Shown: positions 9,595 through 21,422, numbered from the stretch's first letter. The stretch is 64,000 bases of DNA from Alloprevotella tannerae ATCC 51259 (GCF_000159995.1 NZ_GG700642.1:708395-772394), one strand, 5' to 3'. Notes: generated by a model from the sequence alone, not told the origin. Translations and numbers: made by a program.

Positions 9595-9971
9595 TTTGAT
9601 AATGGTTTTATTCTTGCCAACAAAGGTGCATACAATTTTTTACACTCACTCGACGACAGTCTATAAATTTAGCTAAACCATAGTAAAATTCGACAAGATA
9701 AGCACGTATGGACTTCCGGAAGCAGACTTTTCAAGCAGAAGAGCCCTTTTCGCCGATTTTCAGGAGTCGTTTGGCGCACGCAATGGCGCATAGTCGAATT
9801 GTTTGCTGCCGGCAAACTATCGTTTGCTCCCACCAAACCATAATTTGCTGCCACCAAACGATAGTTTGCCGGCAGCAAACAATAAACAAATGGACACAGA
9901 CAAGGTACAAAACAAAAGGAGCGGGCGAAGATATCACATCTCCGTCCGCTCAAAAGTAGCTCATCATTTAT
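9595..9971. other. Intergenic region between the macroglobulin gene and the amylase gene
   Basis: It contains family A array 2 (9801-9884). Upstream of the macroglobulin start no clear TAnnTTTG was found; the nearest is CACCTTTG on the minus strand around 9622-9629. No U-tailed terminator was seen after the amylase stop. Confidence 0.6.
9801..9884 (+). repeat. Family A array 2: four 21-bp hairpin units
   Basis: Units start at 9801, 9822, 9843 and 9864. Cores are CTGCCGG, CTCCCAC, CTGCCAC and CCGGCAG; linkers are TATC, CATA, GATA and AATA. The third left arm is ATTTG. The left flank GCGCATAG-TCGA resembles that of array 3. It lies between the amylase 3' end and the macroglobulin 5' end. Confidence 0.95.
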
Positions 9972-11462
9972 TCAAAGACAGATCTTCTGCACCGTATCAC
10001 CCGCTTGGATGACGTAAGTGCCGCTCGGAAGCGTCGTCGTATAAGCATTAGTCGTCGTATTTACGAGTTTTTGGCCCGAAAGGTGCGAGATGCTCACCGC
10101 CACGGGGCTTGCTGCTGCAATAGAAACCGAACGGCCGCTAACCTTAATCAGCGGTGCGCCGGAAATGGTAGGAACGGAGGCTACATTATCACTGAGATAA
10201 TAAGCCCATCCCTTGCCGGAAGCAACCAATTGATAGCCCTCGGGGACGCTCGTCGGGGCTTGCTCGCCGATGCGGCAGATCAGCGTACCCTTATCGCCTT
10301 GCGCGTGAGCCTCATAGTAACGATCGTGAACCGTCACTTCGACATCGCTCTCATTCGTCAAGCCGGCCGCGTGGCGGGCTGCAATCTGGGAGCGGATAGC
10401 TTTGCCATACTGCGTCCAATGCTTCCAGAAGACGCACGGAATGCCGGGCGAGGAAAAGAGAAACGCGTAGGCCTGCGCCACATTTCCCGTAAAGCGGTTG
10501 TCATCGCGATCCGTATCATGATTATCTACGAACGTAACCGCGTAAGCTCGGGTAGACTTGTGATGAATCAAGCCGGCGGGGCGCCAGGTCTTACCGTCCT
10601 CCTGCCAAGTCATCTTGCTGAAATCGGCTTTTGCGAGTCCGTTGTTGAGGGCATCATACTTCATAGGGAAATCAAAGGCCGTCGAGTTGTAACCCGTAGC
10701 CTCGATCCAGGCTTTACATTTGTCGTAAGAGCCATCCCAATACTCGCCTACGGAGAGATAGGGCTGCGAAGCCGTATTATAGTTGCCGACAAAGCTGCCT
10801 GCAAAGCCCTTGACGAAATCGTAGCGCCACGAATCGTAGCCAAAGTCGGCCTTGAGCCATCTGAGGTAGGCCTCTACGTCTTGCCGAACATAGGGGTTCG
10901 CGTGGTCGAGATCGCGCGCGCCACCCCAGTTTTCGCCCGTATCAGCTGCACCCGTAGCCTTGCCACGCCAATCGCCCGCATTGGGATCGGTGTTCATCTC
11001 GTCCGTATTGCAGATATGCTCAGCCGTGAGTTGGAAGCGGCCGAAAGCACCAAAGTTGTCCTCGGAAAAATCGCCCCACCCCGTGAAACCGGCTCGATGA
11101 TTGATGACGATGTCTGCGATAACGTGGACGCCGGCTTGGCGGAAAGCAGCCGTCAGCCGTTTCAGGTCGTCCGGACTTCCCCAGCAAGATTGCTGATTGC
11201 TCCACTGCTGCGGATGGTAGCCGACATTGAGGCCGCCGGTCTTGTTGTCGCCTTCGCCGGTAGCAGAGGGCGGCAACCAAATCATTGTGAAACTTTTGCT
11301 AATATCGCTCACCTCGGGCAGCAATTGCGTCCAGCCCGTGAGACTTTGCGAATTCCAATAAAAGCCCTGCAACATAATGTCCTGCGAATGGCGGGGCACT
11401 TGGGCATATAAGGCGCCTGCGCCAAGAAAAAGGGCGAGGACGGAAGAAAATATACGTTTCAT
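9972..11462 (-). CDS. GH13 alpha-amylase with T9SS-like C-terminal sorting domain (SusG position)
   Basis: A 496-residue secreted alpha-amylase, last gene of the starch operon. The GH13 regions are visible: DIVINH (region I), GYDSWRYDFVKGF with the nucleophile Asp, GEYWDG with the acid/base Glu, and FVDNHDT (region IV). The signal peptide ends GALYAQ and has no lipobox cysteine, unlike the SusG lipoprotein of Bacteroides thetaiotaomicron. The last ~70 residues (VAVSISHLSGQKL...LPSGTYVIQAGDTVQKI) resemble a type A T9SS sorting domain. It is therefore expected to cleave starch at the cell surface or outside, feeding maltooligosaccharides to SusC/D. Function from motifs is secure; T9SS routing is inferred. 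Confidence 0.93.
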   Translation of the reverse strand: MKRIFSSVLALFLGAGALYAQVPRHSQDIMLQGFYWNSQSLTGWTQLLPEVSDISKSFTMIWLPPSATGEGDNKTGGLNVGYHPQQWSNQQSCWGSPDDLKRLTAAFRQAGVHVIADIVINHRAGFTGWGDFSEDNFGAFGRFQLTAEHICNTDEMNTDPNAGDWRGKATGAADTGENWGGARDLDHANPYVRQDVEAYLRWLKADFGYDSWRYDFVKGFAGSFVGNYNTASQPYLSVGEYWDGSYDKCKAWIEATGYNSTAFDFPMKYDALNNGLAKADFSKMTWQEDGKTWRPAGLIHHKSTRAYAVTFVDNHDTDRDDNRFTGNVAQAYAFLFSSPGIPCVFWKHWTQYGKAIRSQIAARHAAGLTNESDVEVTVHDRYYEAHAQGDKGTLICRIGEQAPTSVPEGYQLVASGKGWAYYLSDNVASVPTISGAPLIKVSGRSVSIAAASPVAVSISHLSGQKLVNTTTNAYTTTLPSGTYVIQAGDTVQKICL

Positions 11463-11480
11463 ATCTATACAAAATAAACA

Positions 11481-11545
11481 ATCACGAATGCGCAGTCGGC
11501 CCTAAAGGGCTTCCGATAAGACGGAGCGACTGCCACATTCGTGAT
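11481..11545 (-). other. Large intercistronic hairpin between susF and the amylase gene
   Basis: Arms ATCACGAATG (11481-11490) and CATTCGTGAT (11536-11545) pair perfectly. After a small internal loop CAGTCG pairs with CGACTG, and an inner GCCC-TAAA-GGGC stem lies at 11499-11510. No U-run follows, so it is more likely an mRNA processing or stability element than a terminator. Confidence 0.7.
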
Positions 11546-11561
11546 GCCTGCGTAAATTATA

Positions 11562-12959
11562 TTATTGTATGCGACCTGTATTGTCAGAGAAATTCAGGTA
11601 CACACGCTCGCCGGCATTTGCAGAAACTCGCGTTTGGTCGCCGCCCGTTCCGCGATATTCAATCTTACCGCCAAGGATGATGAACTCCATCTTCCACCAG
11701 TCGATCGTAGACTTAGGCTGCACGTGGATGCGCACTTCGCCTGCGGCAGTGAGCGCGGGAGAAACAAATTCACCCGTGCGAGTCGCCGGAATGGTGAAAC
11801 GGTTGGCCGGGAGAGCGCCTGTCCAGCCGCCTACCGTGTTGCCGATGAGGTAAACCTCGGGGCGGAAGACTTCCACAGCCTTGGTGTCGGCATTGACGTA
11901 GATCAAATACCAGCCGGCTGCACCAAACTTGAGGTTGCCTCCATCAACGTGAACTCCGGAAGCCGCATTGTCGCCTGCTACAACGCCGGCGAAATCATTA
12001 CCCCAACCTGCTTGCGGCGCAAACTTGATCTGCTCGCCTGCATCGGCGTAGATGATCTTCCAATATTCGTCGCTCTGACCGTTGACGGGGACGAGCTTGG
12101 ACCAATCGGAAGGAGCTGCGCCCCAATTATAATGACTGCCGGTCATATACAATTCGGAGATCAAACCTTTCACGGTATAGCGGAAGTTGACTGCGTCGAA
12201 AGTAATCACATACTTGCCGGTTTTCTCCAAAAGCATCGTCTGCGGGTTGTTCCATACGACAAAGTCTTCTGTAGCCGTGCTACCATTGGTCGCACAGCCG
12301 AGCGACTGATCGCTATCCTGTTCGTCGACAGCTTTCTGCCCGAAGATGCGCCAGTAACAATTGTCGGCGGTGACGGTAATCGTAGCTTCGTAGATGCCAT
12401 TGCCCTTGTCGTCCATCTTTACAGCTTGGTTATACTTCCAATTGTTGAAGTCGCCAAGCAGGTAATAGTTGGCCTCGCGCGCCGGTGTGGCTGCTGGCGT
12501 GTAATTGACTTGGATGTCGTTGGTTTGTACGACAAGCGCCTGCCCCACTTTATCCTTAGCGGCAGCATTCATACGCATAGTGAGTGTACGCTGAACGGAA
12601 GCCTTGCTATTAAAGGCTACCTGAGCAACAGAGTCGAGGGCGGCCTTGGTCACGTAGATATTCTTCTCCTTGGAGAAGAAGGGAACTTCGTAAGTGCCGT
12701 TGACGATGAGCTTTTCAAAAACTACGTCGGTCAAAGCTTGATCGCTGGCGCCGAGATATACCGCCACGTTGAGCGTATCGCCGGCTTGGTCCTTGACGAT
12801 ATCCTTATCTGTGCCGTTGCCCAATTGAGCTGTGACGGCAGCAATGGCACCTTGCTGCGCGTTGGATTGCGGTTGAGCCCAGTCTTTGAAGTCTTCGTTG
12901 CAAGCAGAGAAGATTCCGGCCGACAAGAGCAAACCTACCATCAAAAATATATGCTTCAT
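11562..12959 (-). CDS. susF: SusF-like outer-membrane starch-binding lipoprotein
   Basis: A 465-residue lipoprotein. The signal peptide begins MKHIF and ends in a lipobox with Cys20 (GIFSAC). An N-terminal Ig-like domain (about 25-155) is followed by repeated beta-sandwich carbohydrate-binding modules that begin with phrases such as NYYLLGDFNNWKYN, ELYMTGSHYNWG and EVYLIGNTVGGW. These are typical of SusE/SusF starch-binding domains that hold starch at the surface without cutting it. The ATG at 12957-12959 is chosen because it begins the signal peptide; an in-frame ATG 14 codons upstream would put a non-signal stretch in front. The C-terminal ~90 residues are clearly related to the end of SusE. 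Naming SusF rather than SusE rests on gene order and length. Confidence 0.88.
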   Translation of the reverse strand: MKHIFLMVGLLLSAGIFSACNEDFKDWAQPQSNAQQGAIAAVTAQLGNGTDKDIVKDQAGDTLNVAVYLGASDQALTDVVFEKLIVNGTYEVPFFSKEKNIYVTKAALDSVAQVAFNSKASVQRTLTMRMNAAAKDKVGQALVVQTNDIQVNYTPAATPAREANYYLLGDFNNWKYNQAVKMDDKGNGIYEATITVTADNCYWRIFGQKAVDEQDSDQSLGCATNGSTATEDFVVWNNPQTMLLEKTGKYVITFDAVNFRYTVKGLISELYMTGSHYNWGAAPSDWSKLVPVNGQSDEYWKIIYADAGEQIKFAPQAGWGNDFAGVVAGDNAASGVHVDGGNLKFGAAGWYLIYVNADTKAVEVFRPEVYLIGNTVGGWTGALPANRFTIPATRTGEFVSPALTAAGEVRIHVQPKSTIDWWKMEFIILGGKIEYRGTGGDQTRVSANAGERVYLNFSDNTGRIQ

Positions 12960-12982
12960 CTTGTGTTGTTTTATGTAAGCGA

Positions 12983-13024
12983 CGAAGGCGGAAGCGCACA
13001 AAAAGTTGGCAACCGCCGCCTTCG
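12983..13024 (-). other. Hairpin in the susE-susF gap
   Basis: CGAAGGCGG (12983-12991) pairs with CCGCCTTCG (13016-13024) in the 77-base spacer. No U-run follows. It is one of three structured gaps in this operon. Confidence 0.6.
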
Positions 13025-13036
13025 CGGCTGAGTTTA

Positions 13037-14191
13037 TTAATTGGCCACGCTGCCTTCACCCGTTGTGAAGTTGAGATGAATCTGCTGGCCTACCTTACCT
13101 TGAATTGAGTAAGCGGCTCCCTTATCTTTATTCCAGCCATCGGGGAGATCGACGTCGCGATAGAAGATCGTCTTACCATCGAGCAAGGTAAGTTCGGTGC
13201 GCCACCAGTCGATCGTCGTCTTGATCGCGATGCGGACTTCGCCCGCTGCGCTGAGGGCCGGCGAAACGAAGTCGCCATTTTCCGTAGCCGGAACAGTGAA
13301 GCGGAAGTTGTTGTTCCACTCCCACGTACCTCCGTTGGTAGCTCCGAAGAGGTAGACTTCTGCGGGAAGGAAATGGAGTGTGTAGTCTACTTTATTGCCA
13401 TTGACAGCGGTTTCTACGACAACCGTGTACCAACCTGCGTTGGAGACCTTGATATTGGCACCTTCGTTAGCGGCATCGGCGGATACAAGGTTTGAACCCG
13501 TTTGATCGTCGATCGTCAATTGGCCAAAGCCTTTATCTCTACCTGCCCAAGCGTTGTCGGGGTTAACCTTAAACTCTGCATTGGCAGAGAAATAAACCAC
13601 GCCGTAGAAATAGCCGGCCTTACCGTAAGCCGGATTGAGCATAACCCACTTGCTCCAATTGTCGGCAGATGGGAAACTTCCGGTGATGTACATCTTTTCG
13701 GGCAAAGTAGCCGTGACTTGCGGTGCGTAAGGCAACACTTGCGGAAGGCGAATCGTATTTGAGAGAGATTTACCCAAATTTTCGTTACCGTAAATATTGG
13801 CGCGCAAACGAATGAAGACGGGCAAAGCTGTCGTTGGCGTGACACTGCCGGCCAATTTCAGGATGGCATCATTCAATTCGGAAGCCGGCACATTCATACG
13901 GGCACTGGTATGCGTCGTAGGCAAGGCTATGAAGCTGGCAGAATCGCCCGTGAGCGATACTTCTACGGTATAAACAGTAGACGCGGGGAAACCATAGGCA
14001 GGCTGCGAGGTCGTCAGTTCGACATATTGTGCGTGCTTGAGGTCATACACGTTGTTGGCTGCAAAGGGCGGCTCATTGAGCACGAAAGATGCAGCATCTT
14101 GTAAATGCGGATTGCTGCCCGTATCTTCGCTGCAAGCAGCAAAGAAGGGTAAAGTCAAAGCGACGAGCAGCAGGGAAAATATATGTTTCAT
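13037..14191 (-). CDS. susE: SusE-like outer-membrane starch-binding lipoprotein
   Basis: A 384-residue lipoprotein with signal peptide MKHIFSLLLV and lipobox Cys20 (FFAAC). An N-terminal SusE domain (about 25-160, including LPVFIRLRANIYG) precedes carbohydrate-binding-like beta modules that start at EKMYITGSFPSADNWSKW and EVYLFGATNGGTWEW. The last ~90 residues (FVSPALSAAGEVRI...TIDWWRTEL) match the SusF C-terminus closely, pointing to duplication. It lies 33 bases after susD in the same transcript. Shorter than SusF, it has one fewer module. It should bind starch at the cell surface alongside SusD and SusF. Confidence 0.88.
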   Translation of the reverse strand: MKHIFSLLLVALTLPFFAACSEDTGSNPHLQDAASFVLNEPPFAANNVYDLKHAQYVELTTSQPAYGFPASTVYTVEVSLTGDSASFIALPTTHTSARMNVPASELNDAILKLAGSVTPTTALPVFIRLRANIYGNENLGKSLSNTIRLPQVLPYAPQVTATLPEKMYITGSFPSADNWSKWVMLNPAYGKAGYFYGVVYFSANAEFKVNPDNAWAGRDKGFGQLTIDDQTGSNLVSADAANEGANIKVSNAGWYTVVVETAVNGNKVDYTLHFLPAEVYLFGATNGGTWEWNNNFRFTVPATENGDFVSPALSAAGEVRIAIKTTIDWWRTELTLLDGKTIFYRDVDLPDGWNKDKGAAYSIQGKVGQQIHLNFTTGEGSVAN

Positions 14192-14224
14192 TGTTGTTGC
14201 TATTTATATAATGTCTGCCGCGGT

Positions 14225-15895
14225 TTAGTAGCCGGGATTCTGACTGATGTGGTCTTGCTCTTCAAACGGAATGGGATAAAGATTATACTGCGCGTTGACA
14301 GCATTGCCTTTGTAGGTGCCGCCTTTCCAATCCCACATATATTTACCTGAGGTGAAGAAGCCAAAACGAACGAGATCGCTGCGGCGACGTCCTTCAAAGT
14401 AGAACTCGCGCGACCATTCGTCGCAAAGAATCTTATCGTCAACTTGTGTGAGCGGCTGTGCGTTGGCACGACTGCGGATCACGTTGATGTCGTTCAAGAC
14501 CAAAGCGGGCGCTACGCCGAGACGGTAGTTGGCCTCTGCACGCGTAAGGTAAGCCTCTGCGACGCGGAAGAGTGGAACGTCCGTATCGGGGAATTTTGAA
14601 TCGTTGGGGCGGCCGCCTGTTGCGTAAACGTTGGACCATTTCAAGATGGAGAGACCGGCCGTAAAGGAGGTGATAGGCGAAGTCTGGGTGGTGCGGACGT
14701 CTTTCAAAACGCCGTCTTTCATTTCTCCACCTCCGTAGAACATAGCACGGTCATCGCGGGCTGCGAGACGAATAGCACGCACATTAGCTTCGCCATTGTC
14801 GTTTTCGTTTGTTGCCAAAGGAACATCGGAAAGCTGCTTGAAGAACTTAAGAACCATAGCTTCGCGAGCGCGGTTACACGTCCAAGCTTCGGTTGTGCCA
14901 CAAGCGGGCGTACCATTGCCGCGCGTGGTAGCAATCGTGTATTCGGAGCCACTATAGCTTTGTGTCTTTTTACCGTCGCAGCGGATCGGGAAGATGATTT
15001 CCTGACGCGCCAGTTGGTTTTCTCCATTGTCGCCCATAAAGAGTTGCTCGTAAGCCGTATAACCATTGAGCGATTGCGTATTGAGCTTGTAGCCGCTCTC
15101 ATTGATCACCTTATCAGAATAGTCTTTTGCGGCTTGCCATTGAGGTGTTCCGGTATAGACGCCTGCATTCAAATAGAGGCGGGCCAATAACATCCACGCA
15201 GCAGCTTTATCCGCACGACCGTAAGCTGCAGCACCGGGCTCGGAGAGTTGATCCGTAGCAGAACCATCGCTGATAGCCTTTAATTCGGCCGTGATGTAAT
15301 CGAAGACGTCTCTGCGGCTCTTCTCAACGGGAATATCTGTGTTATAGTGTTCTTTAAACGGAGCCTTGCCATAGAGATCAATGAAGTAATAGTAATGGAG
15401 TGCACGGAGGAAACGCACCTCTGCGCGTTGCTTCAAGGTCTCTGCGTCAGTCTTGCCCTCTGTATTGTCGAGGAAGAAGTTGCAAAGCGTGATGTTAAAC
15501 TCCAAACGGAAATAAGTCAAATTATTGAGCCCGTGAGAGGAGTTCCAGTTAAGATTCGTGAGGTCTGAAATACCCGGGTCGCTCTGCCACGTCCAAACCG
15601 TCTCGTCGGAAGGCAACTCATTGGCCTCGAATACACGACGATAAAGCGATGAATTTCCTTCATCAAACTGCGCCATATCGGGTTCCCCCTTTGTAGCATC
15701 ACCTGCTGGACCTTTAATACCTGTAAGTATTAAATTACCATATATCTTTGCCAACGTTCCCATTTGGTTGAACGTTGTATTGGTTTGCGGATCTTTAATC
15801 GATTGATTCAAGTCGTTGACGCAAGACGTCGTCGAAACGGAAAGCGCCAGCAGAAGAGCCGCAGAAGTTATTTTGTTTATGAATTTTAGTTTCAT
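14225..15895 (-). CDS. susD: SusD/RagB-family starch-binding lipoprotein
   Basis: A 556-residue lipoprotein (lipobox TTSC, Cys25). It has the SusD/RagB architecture: N-terminal TPR-like helices (RAEVRFLRALHYYYFIDLYG near 188-207 is a family hallmark) and the C-terminal RRSDLVRFGFF and NLYPIPFEEQ motifs. SusD caps the SusC channel and hands glycan to it. It starts 20 bases after the susC stop, as expected for an obligate SusC-SusD pair. Ligand specificity for starch is inferred from the flanking GH97 and GH13 genes. Confidence 0.95.
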   Translation of the reverse strand: MKLKFINKITSAALLLALSVSTTSCVNDLNQSIKDPQTNTTFNQMGTLAKIYGNLILTGIKGPAGDATKGEPDMAQFDEGNSSLYRRVFEANELPSDETVWTWQSDPGISDLTNLNWNSSHGLNNLTYFRLEFNITLCNFFLDNTEGKTDAETLKQRAEVRFLRALHYYYFIDLYGKAPFKEHYNTDIPVEKSRRDVFDYITAELKAISDGSATDQLSEPGAAAYGRADKAAAWMLLARLYLNAGVYTGTPQWQAAKDYSDKVINESGYKLNTQSLNGYTAYEQLFMGDNGENQLARQEIIFPIRCDGKKTQSYSGSEYTIATTRGNGTPACGTTEAWTCNRAREAMVLKFFKQLSDVPLATNENDNGEANVRAIRLAARDDRAMFYGGGEMKDGVLKDVRTTQTSPITSFTAGLSILKWSNVYATGGRPNDSKFPDTDVPLFRVAEAYLTRAEANYRLGVAPALVLNDINVIRSRANAQPLTQVDDKILCDEWSREFYFEGRRRSDLVRFGFFTSGKYMWDWKGGTYKGNAVNAQYNLYPIPFEEQDHISQNPGY

Positions 15896-15915
15896 AATGC
15901 GTATGTTTTTGTTTG

Positions 15916-18900
15916 TTAGAACTGCAAGCTTACGCCGAGCATATAAGTTGTAGGACGAGGATAGAAATTATTATCTACGCCGTTGCCGGAATCGATTTCC
16001 GGATCAAGTCCTTTGTACTTCGTAATCACAAATGGATTTTGAACGGTAGCGTAAACACGGCCGCTGATGCCACCATACTTGCCGGCCTTAAAGAGCTCAC
16101 GGAAGGTATAGCCAAGCGTAATGTTGTCGAAGCGCAAGAAGCTAGCGTTGCGTACGAAATAGTCGCTCATATAATAATCTGTCTTGCCCGTGAAGCCAAG
16201 ATCGACTGCCTCTTTCGTAACATTGGAATAGGCACCATTGGAATAGATACCGGCCCAAGTAACGTTAGCCTTATTGCTCAAGAAGTCATAGTAGAGGTAG
16301 TTATTCAAACTAGCGCGCATCGTAAAGCTGAAGTCCCAATTCTTATACAAGAACTTGTTGGTCATACCCATCGTTACGTCAGCTGTAGGCTTTTTGTAGA
16401 CGTACTTATCATCTTCATTGATGATGCCGTCGCCATTGCGGTCTACGAAGACACCTTCCAAGGGGCGTCCGTTCTTGTCGTACACTTGCTGATAAACGTA
16501 GAAGCTATTTGCAGGTCGGCCGACGATATTGGCTTGTACTTTATTACCCAAACCGCGCGAGATGCTGTTGCCCGCTTTAATAATAGTATTGTCGCCCGTG
16601 AGCTTAGTAATCTTATTACTATTCCACGTTGCGTTGTAAGTTACTTGCCACGTGAAGTCGTTGGTAACAACCGGACGCGCATCAATAGAAAATTCGAGAC
16701 CTGTATTACGGAGCGAACCGATGTTCTTCGTTACATAATTACTAAAATTAGTACCAGCCGGCACCTGAACTGTAGAAATCAAGTCGTTCGTCTCGCGATA
16801 ATAGTAATCTACAGCGGCAGAGAGGCGTCCATTGAGGAGAGAAAAGTCCACACCGGCGTTCCACGTCGTCGTACGTTCCCACTTCAAATCAGGATTATAA
16901 GCTTCCGGACGATAGATCGTAAAGTATTCATCTCCGAAAGGATATTGCGCATAACTGTTACCTTGAACATAACGTGGTAAATAGTAGAAATCATAACCGA
17001 TATTCTGCTGACCGGTAATACCCCAACCGAGGCGGAGCTTCAATTCATCAAGCCAGCTGACGTCTTTCAAGAAATCCTCCTGCTTAAGTTTCCAGCCCAA
17101 CGCCAAAGAAGGGAACGTTCCCCAACGATGTTTTTTCGCAAAACGTGAAGAGCCATCCCAACGCATTGTGAAAGTCAAGAGGTAACGATCCAAAAGCGAA
17201 TAGTTCAAGCGGCCAAAATAAGAAACGAGCGAGTTGCGATAAATGTGCATTGTCTCTTTGCGATAAGCCGGGTTATAGGGATTGGGTTTATCTAATTTCG
17301 TTCCCGTTGCATCATACCAATCAGAGCCGCTACCCTCACTGAATATACGGCGATGGAAGTGTTGTTCCTCAGCACCGGCCATCACGTCGATCATATGCTG
17401 ATCAAACGTATGTATATATTGTGCATAGATATTGCCTTGCAAGTTGTATTTATAAGACTTCGCGTACCCATCCCAGCCATAATAGTTGTTGCTGAAAGAG
17501 TAAGGAGAGATCGTTGTATTCTGCAAGCCTTCCGAATAGTCACCACCGAGGTTGGCGTGGATGTGAATATCCGGGAAGAAGTGAAGCTTATAGTCTGCCT
17601 CTGCGTTACCAATAAACGTATTAGCATTTGAACGGTCGTTCTTTAAGTTGAGCAGCGCCACGGGGTTCTGCGGCGTATTCATATTTGTCGTTGCCGTCCA
17701 ACCGGGATTGTTGTAGGCAGATGTAGGATCCATCTTTTGGTAATAGCCTCCCGTAAAGTTAACGTTATCCGGATTCGACGAGTACACAGGACGCGTCGGG
17801 TCGATGCCGGTTGCTGCGCCAAACACGCCACCATCAGCATAACGATTCTTAGCATTCATATACTTAGCCGTCAAATTGATCTGCAAGTGCTCCTCAAAGA
17901 AACTCGGCGACAAGTTTAAGGCTGCCGTGAAGCGCTCAAAATTAGAAGTCTTTACGATACCGTTATCATTCGTATAACCCAAACTGACACGATAAGGGAA
18001 GTTACCGAAACCGCCACTGATACTCAAGTTATGATCTGTACCTAAAGCCGTGCGATAGATTTGTTTTTGCCAATCTGTGTTGTCTGTACCGAGTGCAGGC
18101 ATCAAAGCTGCCGTGGGGTCAGCAGGGTTTGCAGCGAGATATGCTTTGCGGGCAAAAGCGCGATACTCATCACCATTAAGCAAGTCGTAGGTCTTACGCG
18201 TCGTACCAAAGGAAACGTGTCCATTATATGTAACGCGCGGCGCCGATTGCTTGCTACCTTTTTTCGTTGTAATGATAATGACGCCATTACTTGCGCGGCT
18301 ACCGTAGATAGCAGTTGCACTGGCATCTTTCAACACCGTATAGCTGGCAATATCTTCCGGGTTAACCATCGCAAAGGCGTTGGAGAGGCCCTGTACGCCC
18401 TCATTATCCATAGCCAAACCGTCGATAACGATCAGCGGGTCGTTAGAAGCGTTGAGCGAAGAGCCACCACGGATGCGGATCTTCGCACCTGCACCCGGCT
18501 GGCCGCCTTCCGACGCCACATTAACGCCGGCTACTTTACCGACCAACATATCCTGCGCGCTCGTTGTCAAACCTTTGGTGAGCGCGTCGGGTTTCAGAGC
18601 GGTCACGGAGCCGGTTGCGTCCGACTTCTTCACCTTTGCGTAGCCGACTACCACAGCTTCGGTCAAGTCGTTGTTTTCTTCCAATACGATTTTCAGGTTT
18701 TCCTCCGCCTTAACCGTCACGGTTTTATAACCGATATAGGAAACACGAAGCGTAGCACCCTTTTGCGTCTGCAAGGTAAAGTTACCGTTGTCATCTGTAT
18801 TGGTTGACGCCTTCGTTGTCGTCGACGCCACCGTAGCAAAGACCACCGGCACGCCCTGAGTGTCTTGAACGTGTCCCTTCACCGTTATGGTCTGTGCCAA

Positions 18901-18966
18901 GGCGGAGAAGGAAACTAAGATTCCTGCCAGCAAGAGCAAGAATCTTTGGCTTAATTGCTTTCTCAT
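15916..18966 (-). CDS. susC: SusC-family TonB-dependent outer-membrane transporter
   Basis: A 1016-residue outer-membrane transporter. After a signal peptide (to about residue 24) comes a carboxypeptidase-D-regulatory-like domain (about 25-105), then the plug with the family signatures LKDASATAIYGSRASNGVIIITTKKG (about 212-237) and the beta-barrel, ending in the aromatic beta-signal YMLGVSLQF. It imports maltooligosaccharides using TonB energy with SusD as lid. It follows susB after a 158-base gap with alternative RNA stems, and no TAnnTTTG promoter was seen in that gap, so co-transcription with susB is likely. Confidence 0.96.
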   Translation of the reverse strand: MRKQLSQRFLLLLAGILVSFSALAQTITVKGHVQDTQGVPVVFATVASTTTKASTNTDDNGNFTLQTQKGATLRVSYIGYKTVTVKAEENLKIVLEENNDLTEAVVVGYAKVKKSDATGSVTALKPDALTKGLTTSAQDMLVGKVAGVNVASEGGQPGAGAKIRIRGGSSLNASNDPLIVIDGLAMDNEGVQGLSNAFAMVNPEDIASYTVLKDASATAIYGSRASNGVIIITTKKGSKQSAPRVTYNGHVSFGTTRKTYDLLNGDEYRAFARKAYLAANPADPTAALMPALGTDNTDWQKQIYRTALGTDHNLSISGGFGNFPYRVSLGYTNDNGIVKTSNFERFTAALNLSPSFFEEHLQINLTAKYMNAKNRYADGGVFGAATGIDPTRPVYSSNPDNVNFTGGYYQKMDPTSAYNNPGWTATTNMNTPQNPVALLNLKNDRSNANTFIGNAEADYKLHFFPDIHIHANLGGDYSEGLQNTTISPYSFSNNYYGWDGYAKSYKYNLQGNIYAQYIHTFDQHMIDVMAGAEEQHFHRRIFSEGSGSDWYDATGTKLDKPNPYNPAYRKETMHIYRNSLVSYFGRLNYSLLDRYLLTFTMRWDGSSRFAKKHRWGTFPSLALGWKLKQEDFLKDVSWLDELKLRLGWGITGQQNIGYDFYYLPRYVQGNSYAQYPFGDEYFTIYRPEAYNPDLKWERTTTWNAGVDFSLLNGRLSAAVDYYYRETNDLISTVQVPAGTNFSNYVTKNIGSLRNTGLEFSIDARPVVTNDFTWQVTYNATWNSNKITKLTGDNTIIKAGNSISRGLGNKVQANIVGRPANSFYVYQQVYDKNGRPLEGVFVDRNGDGIINEDDKYVYKKPTADVTMGMTNKFLYKNWDFSFTMRASLNNYLYYDFLSNKANVTWAGIYSNGAYSNVTKEAVDLGFTGKTDYYMSDYFVRNASFLRFDNITLGYTFRELFKAGKYGGISGRVYATVQNPFVITKYKGLDPEIDSGNGVDNNFYPRPTTYMLGVSLQF

Positions 18967-19015
18967 TTGTCTGTGTTTATGATTTGTTTATTTATATATG
19001 TGTGCAATAGGATGA

Positions 19016-19113
19016 GTTCTTGCTACGATAGAGCGCCGTTGCGGGCTGCGTCGGCGCAAGAACATACGATAGTGCCGCAACGGCTGATGCGAAGCATCCG
19101 CTGTTTTGGCACT
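19016..19113 (-). promoter_or_regulatory. Alternative-fold RNA element in the susB-susC gap
   Basis: Stem 1: GTTCTTGC (19016-19023) with GCAAGAAC (19056-19063). Stem 2: AGTGCC (19071-19076) with GGCACT (19108-19113), enclosing GATGC-GAA-GCATC. A competing 10-bp perfect pairing joins GCCGTTGCGG (19035-19044) and CCGCAACGGC (19075-19084) and cannot coexist with stems 1 and 2. No U-run follows. Position suggests control of susC relative to susB. Confidence 0.6.
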
Positions 19114-19124
19114 ACTATATATGT

Positions 19125-21422
<2,298 letters not shown>

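Noticed and set aside
9801-9884. Family A arrays as CRISPR arrays
   Set aside because: The period is 21 bp with only a 7-base variable core, no unique spacers, no cas genes, and always four units.
10005-13031. Long plus-strand frames (468 and 488 codons) opposite the amylase and susF genes
   Set aside because: They are antisense to genes with clear catalytic or structural motifs, lack signal peptides or domains, and their composition follows from the opposite strand's codon use.
15913-16980. 355-codon plus-strand frame opposite the end of susC
   Set aside because: Antisense shadow of the susC barrel.
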